A stretch of DNA of 64,000 bases from Todiramphus chloris collaris (GCA_025345505.1 JANVCC010000011.1:7194767-7258766), one strand, 5' to 3'; counted from the stretch's first letter, positions 14,161 to 25,600 are shown. Made by a program: numbers and translations. The notes: generated from the sequence alone by a model not told the origin.

Positions 14161-14680
14161 TCTTGACTTTGCATGACAAGGTTTTGGTAGCAAAGGGATC
14201 TACAGGGGTGGCTTCTGTGAGAAACTGTTGTAAGCTTCCCCTTTGTCTGATAAAACCAATTCCAGCTGGCTCCAAGAAGGACCTGCTGCTGGCCAAGGCT
14301 GAGCCCATCAGAGATAGTGGAAGCCCCTCTGGGATAACACATTCAAGAATAGGGAATAAACCCCCTACACAACTGCAGCTGGAGAGAGGTGCAAGAACAT
14401 GTGAGAGAAATAACTCTGTGGACACCAAGGTCAGTGAAGAAGGTGGGGGAGGAGGTGCACCAGGTGCCAGAATAGAGGTCCCCTTGCAGCTCATGGTGAA
14501 GACCATGATGAGGCAGGCTGTCTCTTGCAGCCCATGGAAGTTAATGGTGGAGCAGATACACACCTGCAGCCTGTGGAGTACCCCACATCAAAGAAGATGG
14601 ACATGCCCAAAGGAGTCTGTGACACTATGGGAAGCCTGCACTGGAGCAGGGTCTTGGCAAGACCTTAGAGCCCATGGAGA
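14161..14680 (+). mobile_element. Degraded avian endogenous retrovirus LTR (solo or partial)
   Basis: This stretch matches, from memory of many bird genomes, a common avian ERV long terminal repeat that I believe is ERVL-like. Diagnostic pieces in order are 'acaaggttttggtagc', 'acaggggtggcttctgtga', 'ccagctggctccaag', 'ctgctggccaaggctgagcc', 'caaggtcagtgaagaagg', 'ctgcagcctgtggag' and 'ctggagcagg'. The downstream multi-unit portion of the LTR is missing after about 14680. No gag or pol remnant flanks it, so it is most simply a truncated solo LTR. A 207-codon open frame (14124-14747) spans it. That frame follows the GC-rich, CpG-depleted LTR and I do not regard it as a gene. The exact subfamily name is not claimed. 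Confidence 0.72.
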
Positions 14681-15323
14681 CAGCAATAGCATTACGGATG
14701 GCAACCCTACATCTCATGGTTTAAAGAAAGAGAAAACAAATTCCTGAACAGAGATCTTGAAATAATCAAAATGTGGGCCCCTTTCTCCCCAGTGACTTGG
14801 CTAGCAGTAAAGTGGCTTTTCCCCAGTCACCAGGCCTCCTTCTGCACATGGTCAGGTTTTGAGCCACTATTAATCATAATGACAAAAATCTTGTTCCAGA
14901 GGAGCTTGGGATTTTGAGGGGATTTTAGACACATCTGGAAGGCAGGATTAGGGAACAACTGTCACATGAAAAGTGCTACTTCTGGAAACCTTCCTTGCTT
15001 AGCAATCATGTTCCTCAATCTCCCTTGATTTAGTGATTCAAAACTCCCATTTCCTTCTTTATTCTGACTTGTGCATGGTGGATTTTTTTTTTTTTTTTCC
15101 CATTTCTGCTTTGAGCTTCTTCTATGATATTGGGCAAAGCTGTTCAGTGTCTTTCTTTTGTTTCCTCTTTCATTCAGTGTCCATCATGTCCTATCTGGTC
15201 CTGTTCATTCAAAAGGATACTTCATGTAAGCATGTGGGTTTTGGATCAGGTAATGAGAGTTGTTTTTTGATTAAAGATGATTTTTATGCAGTTGTATGAC
15301 AGAAGGAGGTTCTGCTGTCAGGG
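14681..15323. other. No gene recognised; poly-T tract
   Basis: No repeat family or coding motif is seen. A T tract lies near 15080-15098. Confidence 0.5.
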
Positions 15324-15388
15324 AATCACAGCATTTGGAAGGGACCATGGGAGGTCATCCGGCCCAGCTCCTTGCTCAGATATGGTTG
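15324..15388 (-). mobile_element. Very short CR1 3'-tail fragment
   Basis: The plus-strand wording 'gaatcacagcatttggaagg' followed by 'gaccatgggaggtcatc' and 'cggcccagctccttgctc' is the reverse complement of a CR1 terminal segment. Only about 65 bp are recognisable, so it is either extremely 5'-truncated or eroded. Confidence 0.75.
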
Positions 15389-17705
15389 TTTAATGGCCAT
15401 GAGATTTTGTCAGTTGTAGTAAGTGTTCTGCTTTGTTTCTGGTTAGATTTTTTCCATTCTTTATTCTCCTTTACTTTATACAGTTGATAACTGCAAGTAA
15501 GAATAGATATTTCTGATCTCTGAGAGTGGGAGAAGAATTGCAGTGCAAGTAATGATGTAGTAAAAGCCAAGCACAGTTAATAAAGGGTTGACCTCTTTTC
15601 AATATGGGCTATACAGAATTCACCCAGTTCTCACTGCTTGGCCTGAAAAAGATGAGTTCTCCTGTTTTCTGTTCATTGCCAGCCCACTGGTGACTGGAAC
15701 ACTGAAACTGCATCAACCAGGATGTCAGAAGACCAAGACAGGCCCAAAATGGAAATTTCTTCTAATGTTGGTAGGCGATTACCAGAAACAACTCAAAGGT
15801 TGGTACTGCATAATTACACCCACATGGGAAATGGCAATACTTTACCAGCCAGGAAAAAGCCCCAGAGGACGTCATATTGCACAATTCCCTCCTCACCCAC
15901 TTCCAGTCCCATAACAGCTGAATTTACAACTAAGACAACCAGTAAGAAAGCAACCTAATGGACCTGAGGTCCCACTTTTCATCCCGGGATACCAGTTCCT
16001 CTAGTTCCATCTCTGAGCAGGTACAAATTGGGAGGGCATTGCATGCCTAGTTGTGCTAGCTCATGACAACTGAGGACCTGCTGCACTGAACTTTCTGTGC
16101 CTGAGTGCAGGAGACAACTGCATGGTTATGTTCATGAGAATGCTCAGAAATCTGCAGCCTGATTTCCCTCCAGTTTTCAATAAATGAAGGCTAATGAAAT
16201 CAGTCATATTCTCATTCAAATGCAATTCACCCCACTAGATGCTAACTTTAGCAGCATTTCACTGGGGCCATGCCTGGTGTAAGATCGTAATTTAGCCTTG
16301 TGATTGATTTATAGATAAATAAATCCTCAGAAAAAATCTTGTTTGAGACCAAGTTTCTCTAAGGCACTAGCTTGTCCTTGGTATTACTGTTCTAAGCATG
16401 TGATTTTTAAATCATAAACATTTAGACTAAGACCATAAAATTTTAAGTAGGTATATAGAAGTGTAACTCTGAAGACAGGTAATCCTCCTAGTAAATAAGA
16501 AAATATTTATACTATACATACATTTTGAAAACATTATTCTTCTTGTATTGGAATCTTCTTCACAATATTTTTATATAAACAAAAGTTCAGTTCAGCAAGC
16601 TACTTAAAGTTCTGCTTAAATCCTGTTTGCTTCAGGCTTTGATTTCCATTAGTGCTATTTCAAGTTAAGCATAGACTTAACAGATCTTCCAGATCAATGC
16701 CCAGGACAGCAGGTGACAATTCTGGCTATCGGTGAGAAGTGAAAAAACTACTTCTTTGGTCTTTTTGCCCAGCTCCAGGTGAGCATTTCTTGCATGAAAT
16801 GAATGAGTGAGTGAGTGGTGACCCTTAGAGGCCTTTGGCACAAAGTGTCTCCCTTCTCCCATCACCTCCTGCCTGTTGACACCACATCCTATGTCCCAGT
16901 TCTCAAGGCCTCTGCTATGATACCAGCCTTGTTTTCTTGTACAATGTATCATTATCCTGTGATCATAAATATTTTACTTGGTACAGAATAAGTATTGTCT
17001 ATACAAAAATTTATGTTTTTACCACATTATTACTAAGAAAACTAATTAGACAATAGCTACCATGGTCACTGGAAAAAACAGCTGGTATGGCTACAAGCTG
17101 AAGCAAAATTTAGACAAGCCAAGACACGTTTGAACAAAGCCTGGCAAACCTGATGCCTTGCAGAGATAGAATGAAGACTGTGCCCCTTTACTAGCAATGG
17201 CAACCCTGAATTTCATGTGATACAGGGTAACAGCAAAATGAAAGCACTAAATAGTCTTAGTGCACAGACTGACTATTGAGAAATGGTGCTAATAACCTCA
17301 TTAGCCTCATAATTCCTCTTTCAGGACACGCTGTTTTAGGATCTGAAGTGTTATATGAAATATTTGCTTAAAAAGAGATAGAACAGTTACAGCCCATTAT
17401 ACTTATGCAAGAAGTCCATTGTTTCCTGAAAAATGTCCAATTCATTGATGCCATGTACCACAGATAAGACACGGTTTTAGCTCTTGACCTTGATTATTCT
17501 TTCCTTCAAAGTCTGTTCCAAGATCTTAAGTACAGAGGCATAAACAGTGAGATGGCTGATGACAAGATGTTTTATCTCCTCTTTCAAAATATCGTATTTG
17601 TTTTGTCAATAGTATTCTTTCATATACAGAAAATGGGATTTAGGTCACTTAACTTCAGAGGTCTGCAGTGTGTTAAGTCTGACCAAGGCACTGAGGGCTT
17701 CTTTT
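15389..17705. other. No gene or repeat recognised
   Basis: AT-rich DNA. Two overlapping plus frames (15588-15914 and 15722-15958) are open but carry no motif I know. A short (GAGT)n run lies near 16802-16816. Nothing else is supported. Confidence 0.5.
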
Positions 17706-17872
17706 ACAGAATCACAGAATGGTTGTGATTGGAAGAGATCTCTGGAGGTCCTCTCGTCCAACTCCCCTGCTCAAGCAGTGCCACCTAGAGCCAGTTGCCC
17801 AGGACCATGTCGAGATGACTTTTGAATATTTCTGAGGATGAAGTCTCCACATCATTGAATATTAATCAGATT

Positions 17873-18780
17873 TTATAGGCACCATTTCAGATCTTTGAAG
17901 AGGCCAAAGTATGCACTCCTGAAGTCTAGGGTTGTAAGATTGCTTCTTGGCCTCCTTCCTGCCCTCAGGACCCTGAACTCCAGCATCTCATGATCACTAC
18001 AGCCAAGGCCATCTGTGATCTTCACACCCTCATTAAGCCCTTCCTTATTGGTAAGTATAAAAAGCAGCAGAGAACCTTTCCTCCTTGTCTTCTCTCTCAC
18101 TTGGAAGAGGAATTTGTCTTCAGTGTACTCCAGGAAACTCCTGGATTGCTTCTGTTCTGATGTGTTTTCCTTCCAACAAGTATCAGGGTGGTTGAAGTCT
18201 TCCATGAGGATGAGGGCTTGAAAATGTAAAACTGCTCCTATCCATCTGTAGAGGGCCTCATCCACTTGTTCTTCCTGGTCTGGTGACCTATAGCAGACAC
18301 ACTATAATGTCATCTTTAACTGTCCTCTCTTTAATCCTAGTGCATAAGTTCTCCATCTACTACTCATTCATCCCCAGGCAGAGCTTAGCACAATTCATCT
18401 GCTCTCACATAAAGAGCAACTCCCCATCCTTGTCTTCTTATGGTGTTATTCCTGAAGTTCCGGTGTCCCTGCATTGCAATACTCCAGTAAAAGGAACTGT
18501 TCCACTACATCGCCGTGAGCCCAACAAAACTGTAGCCCTACCACTCTAACTCATTTATTCTCCATACTGTGGCATTTGTATACAGGCACTTCAGAGAAGT
18601 CCTCCAGCATGCCGAGTTCCTAGAGAGGGCTTGTGGGATTTCTCCATAATGGGGCCTTGTAGGTACTTCCTTGCTTACATGCTGGAGGTGATCCTGTTTA
18701 AGCATCCTTTTGTTGACTTTGTGATCCCTTCTGTCACATTGTCCTATGCCCCATTCCCTTTTCTCAGTGATTCTGTTCAT
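17873..18780 (-). pseudogene. CR1 ORF2 endonuclease domain remnant
   Basis: The minus-strand translation recovers successive blocks of the CR1 apurinic-like endonuclease (APE-type, which nicks target DNA for target-primed reverse transcription). The start resembles 'SLKCLYTNA' (near 18570-18600). Then come 'GVALYVRA' (near 18410), 'YRSPDQEEQVDEAL' (near 18250-18290), 'LILMEDFNHPDTCW' and 'GCSDHEMLEFRVLR'. In the longest open piece (130 codons, 17873-18265) the catalytic-type DFN is residues 23-25, with Glu replacing the usual Gly before it. The SDH motif is residues 90-92. The frame is closed between blocks, so this is a pseudogene. It ends abruptly after 'FGLFKDL', where the RT region should begin. 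Confidence 0.88.
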
Positions 18781-18927
18781 CAGTCCTTCAGAACTGGTGG
18801 TTACTCTCTCATTCCCCTGTTATCCTTAGTTTAAAGCCCCTCTTATGTGAAAATAGCATCACCCTTCTTAGTAAGGTGGATCCCACCTCTTCCAAGCAGA
18901 TATTATTCTGCAGACAGGGTCTCATGG

Positions 18928-19335
18928 TTATAGAGCCCCGAACTCTGCCATCAACACCAGTTCTGCAACCAGTTGCTGACTTGTCCTATTAGTGCCCTTC
19001 TCCTCATACCCTTTTGTCTCACTGGCTGAGGACAGCACCATCTGGGTCCCCATGCCCTTGGCTACTGCTCCCAGAGCTTTGTAGTCACTTCTGTTATTGT
19101 CCAGGTTTCCCCTGGAAGTATCATTTGTGCCCACATGGAATAACAGCAGGGGGTCAGAGGTCAGAGGGCCAGAAGAGATTTCGCAATCTCTTCTCAACAT
19201 CATGGATCCTGGCCCGTGGCAAGTAGCAAATGTCTCTAGATGTTTGGTCAGGTTGACATACAGTTGCCTCTGTCCCCCCCCAGCAGCGAGTGAACCATTA
19301 CCACGACTCGTTGTTTCTTCCTGGTAGTTATGCAT
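18928..19335 (-). pseudogene. CR1 ORF1 C-terminal (SGNH/esterase-like) remnant
   Basis: A 135-codon minus-strand frame contains 'PLLLFHVGTNDTSRG' at about residues 62-76. In CR1 elements ORF1 carries a domain resembling SGNH-family esterases, and GTND matches its GxND block. The following 'SDYKALGAVAKGMGTQMV' also fits the CR1 ORF1 pattern. The position upstream (in element orientation) of the endonuclease remnant agrees with CR1 gene order. The N-terminal part and the catalytic serine block are not visible. ORF1 sequence is uncommon among CR1 copies because of 5' truncation, so this copy began as a long insertion. Confidence 0.8.
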
Positions 19336-19394
19336 GATTAGGGCTAAATGGACCAGGTCTTTTGCTTGTAGTCACATCTGAATCCCCTTCAGTT

Positions 19395-20230
19395 CACAGA
19401 ATCATAGATAGAATTATAGAATCATAGAATCATAGAATGGTAGGGGTTGGAAGGGACCTCTGCATATCATCGAGTCCAAACCCCTGCCAGCACAGGAACA
19501 CCTAGGGCAGGCTACACAGGAACAGATCCAGGTGAGTCTTGAAAGTCTTCAGAGAAGGAGACCCTTCCTGGACAGCCTGTTCCAGGGCTTCGTCACTCTC
19601 ATGTTGAGGTGGAAATTCCTGTGTTTCACCTTGCTACCATTACCTCTTGTCCTATCACAGGGCACCACTGAAAAGAGGCTGTCCCCTTGTACTTGACACC
19701 CACCCTTCAGATATTTGTAAATATTAATAAGATCCCCTTCTCAGTCTTCTTTTTTTTCTCCAGGCTAAACATCCCCAGGGCTCTCAGCCTTTGCTCCTAA
19801 GAGAGATGTTCCAGTCCCTTCATCATCTTTGTAGCTCTCCGTTGGACTTCTCTATTATTTCCATGTCCCTCTTGAAGTGGGGAGAACTGAACTGAACACA
19901 ATACTCCACATGTGGTCTCACCAATGCAGAGCAGAGGGAGAGGAGAACCTCCCTCGACCTGCTGGACACACTCTTTTTTATGCACCCCAGGATAACATTG
20001 TCCTTCCTGGCCAGAAGAGCACATTGCTGTTCCATGGGTAACTTACTGTCCATCAGAATGCCAAGGTCCCTCTCCAGGGAGCTGCTTTCCAGTGGGACTA
20101 CCCCAGTTCTGATGGTGGTGATTCCATTTTGCCTCTGTGAGTCCTTAGGTGGGGCAGGAACCTTCACTCTAGTGCAGGAAGTCACTAGCTTCAAGTCTTC
20201 TCCTTCCCAGGGGTTTTGCTTATCTTGACA
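19395..20230 (-). mobile_element. CR1 LINE 3' portion, next to another CR1 on the same strand
   Basis: Starts on the plus strand with an extended terminal repeat (19395-19440, several 'agaatcat' units, i.e. ATTCTATG-type on the element strand) followed by 'ggtaggggttggaagggacc'. It continues through the 3' UTR, the C-terminal coding region and part of the reverse transcriptase C-terminal region to about 20230. It abuts the ORF1 end of the preceding minus-strand CR1 with no clear spacer, so it may have inserted into or at the end of that copy. The terminal repeat is longer than in other copies in the window. Confidence 0.9.
19823..20194 (-). pseudogene. CR1 ORF2 reverse transcriptase C-terminal fragment
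   Basis: A 123-codon minus-strand frame includes 'LERDLGILMDSKLPMEQQCA', 'GCIKKSVSSRSREVLL', 'SALVRPHVEYCVQF' and 'NGELQR', where intact copies have the 'RVQRRATK' block. This is the region after the RT palm and thumb in CR1 ORF2. The same blocks lie at residues 410-495 of the intact frame at 36.7 kb. A companion frame (19797-20024) carries the continuation 'RRATKMMKGLEHLS', showing a frameshift near 19830. The catalytic RT motifs themselves are not included, because the copy is 5'-truncated near 20230. Confidence 0.9.
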
Positions 20231-21694
20231 GTGCCTCTCTACTGCAGGAAAGTGGAGAGATTAATCAGAAAGAAAGAGACACTTTGGGGCTGTGATTCAT
20301 CTGTCCTATCTTACATGTCTGTTTTAGGGTGAGATGACATAGTCCCTAGCAGTGCCTGGTTTTCCCCAGTGACTGAAAAGGTGTTCTAGGTACAGGGGTG
20401 CCATACAAATCATGTTTCTTGGTGTGTGGCATCAGAAAGTGGCTTATAAAATAGCTGTAAATTAAGAACAACAACAATTAAATGTCTTTCATACATTCAC
20501 AGGCACATTCCTTCGTGCACTCTAACAAATGACATAGGGGAAAAGGACATAATGAATGAACTCTGAAGGTATAATCTTACTGCTAGCTCTCAGTATCTGA
20601 AAAGCACTTTGGTGACAAAGTGCCAGTGGACATTGATTTAAAAAAAAAAATTGGATGATTTTTGGATCAAAAAAGTTGATCAATATGACACTAGGTGGCA
20701 TTGTATAAATGCATATAAAGCCTTGTGCTTTCATCTTTCTGTTTCAAAGGAATGATCAGGTATGAAAATTTGATTGAAATGTGTGGGGTTTTGTTCACTG
20801 ATTTTTGTTCTCTGTTCTTTGTAGTCTGGGATTTAGCATCACTGAAGTGCATGGAGTAGTCCAGTGATAAGCTACATTTCATGGTTTCATTTGCCACTGA
20901 GAATCTACAGCTCAAAGTCTTTCTTTTATTTACATATGATATTTACTCTTGAACAATAGTATTTTCCAGAATATAAATGAGAATGGATTCAGGCTCTTTT
21001 CTGAGCTGCTTATAGTCTGACTGGTTCAGTCCCAAGGGGGACAATGATTTTCTGTGAATCACAACCCACTGAACATCCCTCTTCTGAACTAAATTTCACC
21101 TCCTTGTTTTTAAGAACACTTTTCAGGTAGGTTGTGCTCCTGAAGGATCACACCAGGATTGTTTGATGGTCCCAGTTCTTGTAAATGTGTTTGAAATATC
21201 AATAAAACCAAGCAAGAGGATGTTGCTAGGTCATGCACATCACAGGGGGAAATGAATCTGCTTTTTTGTCAATGAAGGGAGGTTAGGGAATGTCTGAAGT
21301 GTGAAATTACTCAGTAGGATCATGCCCATATTGGCAAAACAGAAGCGTGAAGAAAGGTGTGATGCTTAAAAGTCACCAGATGAAAGCTTTTCTTGGAAGT
21401 GGCAAAATTTCATAGGCATGCTCTGAACGGACAAAGGCTTAATAAAGGGGGCAGCACTGGAGACAAAATCCTCTTTGTTGCACAGGCCTTCTAGCCAGGT
21501 GCAGGTCTTGGGGAACATCTTTCTGTGCATGCCCTGTAATGATCCTGACTGCTGTGGGGAAATGGGCTCTGATGAACCAGTGAAAAACTGACTGGCATCA
21601 ACACACTGGAGTCTTCACTGACCTGGTGAAGAAAACTTTAAGGTAGGAAAGCTCTCATGCCTTTTCCAGGATATCAGTATGACTGGGCACCTCT
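20231..21694. other. No gene recognised
   Basis: AT-rich spacer between oppositely oriented CR1 copies. It contains an A10 tract near 20640 and nothing else I can name. It could hold the 5' continuation of one of the flanking CR1s, too diverged to recognise. Confidence 0.45.
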
Positions 21695-21717
21695 CTGAAG
21701 TGCTGGTACTCTAACAT

Positions 21718-22140
21718 GTGCAGAACAGGGAAAAAAGGGGAGGAATTAGAGGTCTGTGTGCAGTTGAAGATCTAGATCTCTTTGGGATTGCAGTGACATG
21801 GGATAACTCACACAGCTGGAGTGGTCTAGAGATTGGATATGACCCTTTAGGAAAGACAGTCCAGGAAGGCAAGGAGGGAGAGTTTCCCTTTATGCAAGAG
21901 AGCATTAGGAACGCATGGAGCTCTGCCATGGAATGGGTGATGAGTCATAAAGTAAGATCTTATGGGTCAGTATTAGAAGGTGCTGTTGTTGCAGGTGTCT
22001 CCTACAGACCACCTGATCAGGAACAAGTAGTTTAGTCTTCCTTAGACAGCTGGAAGAAGTCTCACATTTACAGGTCCTGACCTTCATGGGGGACTTTATC
22101 ATCCCAATGTCTCCTGGAGGGACTATCAGCAGACTTGAGT
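21718..22140 (+). pseudogene. CR1 ORF2 endonuclease remnant
   Basis: The plus-strand translation shows 'DLFGIAVTWDNSHSW' (CR1 consensus is of the type 'DIVAITETWWDDSHDW'), 'VVAGVSYRPPDQEQ', and near 22083-22130 a 'MGDF...P.VSW'-type block corresponding to the catalytic GDFN region. The ETWW glutamate position reads as Val here, so a catalytic acidic residue appears lost. Frames are interrupted. This is part of the internally deleted CR1 at 21.7-22.7 kb. Confidence 0.82.
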
Positions 22141-22439
22141 TGTAGGTTTCCTAAGCAGACATCAATGCACATCTCTGTTGAGCTGTCTCCAGTACAGGGT
22201 AAAAAGGAGGAATAAACTTCACCTTGCTTTTCTGGGACTATTCCAATTGTTACAGTATATGAGACAGCTCAGGAGCAAACCTTGGTGATGAGGAAATCAG
22301 AATGGATGTCTTGGATGTTTATGTTCTCTTGATTCATTTTTGATACTTCTCTCACTCAGTGTCACTCCAGTCTCCAGATGGACAAGCAGTTGGACCTAGG
22401 GAACCATAGGCTGCCCAGCCTCACCTTGAGAAGGCAGTA

Positions 22440-22679
22440 AAGATAGTAGTCCTGGAAACTGTTTCCAAACATACTAAATTCAGGAAGGTGATTGGGAGTA
22501 GTCGGCATGGATTAAAGAAGGGGGAGTCATGCCGCATCAACCTAAGAACTCTCTATGATGAAATGACAAGCTTAGTGGATGAAGGGAAATCAATGGATGC
22601 TGTTTATCTCAACCTTAGATCTTTATACAAGGTGTCCTGTAACATTCTTATAGACAAGCTGATGAAGGGCTTGGACTAG
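22440..22679 (+). pseudogene. CR1 ORF2 reverse transcriptase fragment
   Basis: The translation gives 'VLETVSKHTKFRKVIGSSRH', then 'GLKKGESC.INLRTLYDEMT', 'LVDEGKSMDAVYLNLRSLY' and 'VSCNILIDKLMK'. It aligns block by block with residues about 220-274 of the intact CR1 frame at 36.7 kb. The motif A catalytic aspartate ('YLDF' in the intact copy) is Asn here ('YLNL'), so even this piece would be inactive. The frame ends at a stop a few codons after it joins the 3' tail. Confidence 0.88.
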
Positions 22680-25600
22680 ATGATCTTCAGAGATCCCTTC
22701 CCACCCCAAGTATTCTGTAATTTTGTGAACAGCATCTTCTCTGTTGGTGTCACTTAGGGCTAAGCCTGTAGCTCAAGCCCCCAGTTTTATATTCATCTGT
22801 AACTATTTTAGGCAGGGCAGAGTGATCCATGCCCTGCAGGTCTGCCTCCAAACTGGTGTCCTGGTGCTCAGGGAGAAAAGTGGCATAAATGCTGTCCATT
22901 TTTGTAGGAGACTGATTATGACCAGAGCTGTGTTTATGGCTATAGGCTAGCATATAAGTATTTGATCATGCTGGAGTGTGTAAGAAGAAAAATTGGCTTT
23001 AGGTCTTTAATACACTTCTGTTACTTAGACCAAAACTTCTCATGCTGGGGTGATTTCACACAAGAAATATTTTAAGGTTTGATGGCTAATCAAACAATAT
23101 GTCTGATAATTGAACTGCCGAGCCATGTTAGTAGTACTGCTGTTAAACACTAGAAATTTATTTGTCTTTAGATACTTGAAGCAGCAGGCTGCCTGGGATT
23201 CATCCTAGTGTACTGTAGACCTGTGTACCCTAAACAAAGAAGCATATGGATTGCAGCTAGGAACTTGCACATGTGTGTTAGGGGAAAGCCATCCTTGCTT
23301 ACCCTAAGGGACCTACAGAGGCAGACCAAGCTACCTTGATGCCTTGATGTCATTGCTCAGTTGGGAGGAGGTTTACATGGGCTGTGAGAAAAAAAAAAAA
23401 AAGTAATCTTCTGGAAATTTTTAGGGAATAAAACTGGTAAATTCTCTTATTTAAAATTTTTCTTCAATTCTATTCTCTTAAAAATATGTTTCAAAATTTA
23501 AAAACAAATTTTAATTTAAAAAACAGAAATTGTGATCTTTTTCAGGGTTGTAACTCATAGCAGTGTGAGAATATTTAGTTTATTTTAAAACAACACAAAC
23601 TTTTTAAACCAATTCAATGGTTATCGAAAAATGGCTTCAGTAGATGGTGATTTACACATGAAAATAAACCAACCAAAATATATATTAAAAAAAAAATTCT
23701 AGTCAAACTGAGCCCTGTAAAACAGTCTGCTCTTTTTAAAAATTATTATTTATTGTTTTATTTTGATAGCCTAATTTAGTCTTGAGCGCTCTGGGCAGTG
23801 GGGAACTGAATGTTGTAAGGATTAGCAGACCTTAGTAATTGAACTGGCCAAGGAAAAGTTTCCTGTGCTTGCCTGCCTTCATAATGCATTTTTAGTCAAT
23901 ACAGTCTGTTTTACTGTTTTAATGGATTATTGTTGCTATTTCATGAGAGACGGTAGGGATATGAAAGAGCTCTGAGATCATGGGGCAATAGAAGTCAGTA
24001 TATTAGCACAAAGACCGTTTATTTCTATCTTTAATAGCCAGAGGGAATGGTGCAACATCTGTTCTTTGTGACTGTGGAAAGTATTTGGTCAGCCTGCCAG
24101 TTAGTGATTACTGCATTGTACCGACAAGCATGAGCGTCACACGATTTCAGACATATGGAAGGTGACTGTTGAGTGAATTTCAATCTGAGTTGCAGAGATG
24201 AGCCAAAAATTCACAGTAAATCATTTATATGACAAATCTGTATTCCTTTCTGCCTGCAGGATATTCTCTCTGTCCTTTTGAGGGTCTTCTGCTGCTGCCC
24301 TTTACTGCAATAACTAATTCCTTTCTTGCAAAAGAATGAGGAATCTCCTGGAGTGCTTTAAGTAGAAATGAGGGGTCCTGGGCTCTACACTGACGATGCC
24401 TTTGGGATTCATATCTATGGATCACCTATACATCAGGCAAAATAATAATTCATGTGTGTCCATGAACAGATTTTCCTTTTCCTCAGTTTACTTTGAGATA
24501 GGGCTATTAAGTGGTAACCAACTTGGTGGGTTTTTTTATTTTCTTATATTCATTAATAGCTGAGTTAACTTGCTCAGTTACTGAACATTTTTGCAGCTTG
24601 CCTTTGTGCATGTGACACTGAAATCTGCTTTCTGTGAATATCAGTTGAGAAAACAGGAGCATGTGAATTTTCAGAGAGAAGGATGCAAGACAAGGAATAG
24701 GAGTTGCCCATGGCAGAGCACAAGTGCTACATCTGGCCAGCTCTACTGGGTATCGAAAAGCACTGCAAAACCATAAATACATCATGAATCTTCACTGCAT
24801 CAAGTTTCTATTTCATCAGATAAAGTCAAAGCTGTTAATGATCTGGGCTATATTTTCATTTTACAATTTTGTGGTTTGGTCCAAATCACCAGTTGTCATC
24901 AGGGCCAGCATTTGTGTGCATAATCAGATAAAGAGTAGTAATATTTTAGTCACTAAAGGCACCATTCTTCAAATCATCTAGCAAGCTCTCTTTCACATAC
25001 ACTGCAAGATACAACGGTGAGTTTGTTTGACACTACCATGTGAAACAGAGACTTAGCAGGATCCTCTGCAGGCTGTATGATATGCAAGTGTTCACAGAAA
25101 TCTGTGTGTGGTGCATTGCAGCAGGTTCAGGTTCTGCTTGGGTTCTGCCAGCATGTTCATCATGATTTCTGTGTGACAGTAGTCCTTCCAGAAGGCTGGC
25201 ACAGAAACAGTTTCCTTTCCCACAGGATCAGCATGTTAGATCTCAAACAGACTTTTCCGATGTTGTGTGCACTCTGCTCTTTGCTAGTTCTCTTTCTGGA
25301 TTTATTTTTCATGTGCTGGAATGAAGTGAAATACAAGAGTGCCTCAATGCTGTTCAGCTGTAGCTCAAGGCCTGTCCCATCTTGTATAGCAGCAGCAGCT
25401 TTGACAGTACTGTCATGTTCTCCTGACTTCGACTTGGTGCTTCCCAACTGGGATCTTTTATGTGTAATTTTGATCGGTGAAGGACATTTGTAGCTGTAGA
25501 GGACATCCCGTTCTGTACTGTGCAATCTCCATGTCAGAAGTGCAACCCATGAATTTACATTATTCCACATATTACATAAACCTGTCTCTTCACATGGATT

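Larger units (their letters stand above)
17706..19394 (-). mobile_element. CR1 LINE with internal deletion (ORF1 and endonuclease kept, RT lost)
   Basis: A minus-strand CR1. On the plus strand the order is: 3' tail (17706-17855, starting 'acagaatcacagaatggtt'), then directly the ORF2 endonuclease (about 17873-18780), then the end of ORF1 (about 18928-19335, possibly to 19394). The roughly 1.5-2 kb expected between the 3' tail and the endonuclease, which would encode the reverse transcriptase, is absent. Most CR1 copies lose 5' sequence; this one keeps 5' regions and lacks the middle. That is explained by internal deletion, or by two separate CR1 copies lying end to end. The reading frames are broken between blocks, so the element is dead. 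Confidence 0.82.
21695..22728 (+). mobile_element. CR1 LINE with internal deletions (endonuclease, RT fragment, 3' tail)
   Basis: A plus-strand CR1. Endonuclease remnants run from about 21695 to 22140, followed by a degraded stretch (22140-22440). A piece of reverse transcriptase follows (about 22440-22668), then directly the 3' tail 'ggcttggactagatgatctt' ending 'attctgtaattttgtga'. The RT breaks off just after the block equivalent to 'HSILLEKL' of the intact copy. RT motifs B and C and the whole C-terminal region are absent, so over 1 kb is missing. At the junction the RT sequence (expected 'ggattagat'-like) and the tail ('ggactagatgat') share a short similar stretch, consistent with a microhomology deletion. 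Confidence 0.85.

Noticed and set aside
14124-14747. 207-codon open frame on the plus strand, the second longest in the window
   Set aside because: It lies almost wholly on a degraded LTR and has no protein-family motif; its openness follows from the GC-rich repeat composition.
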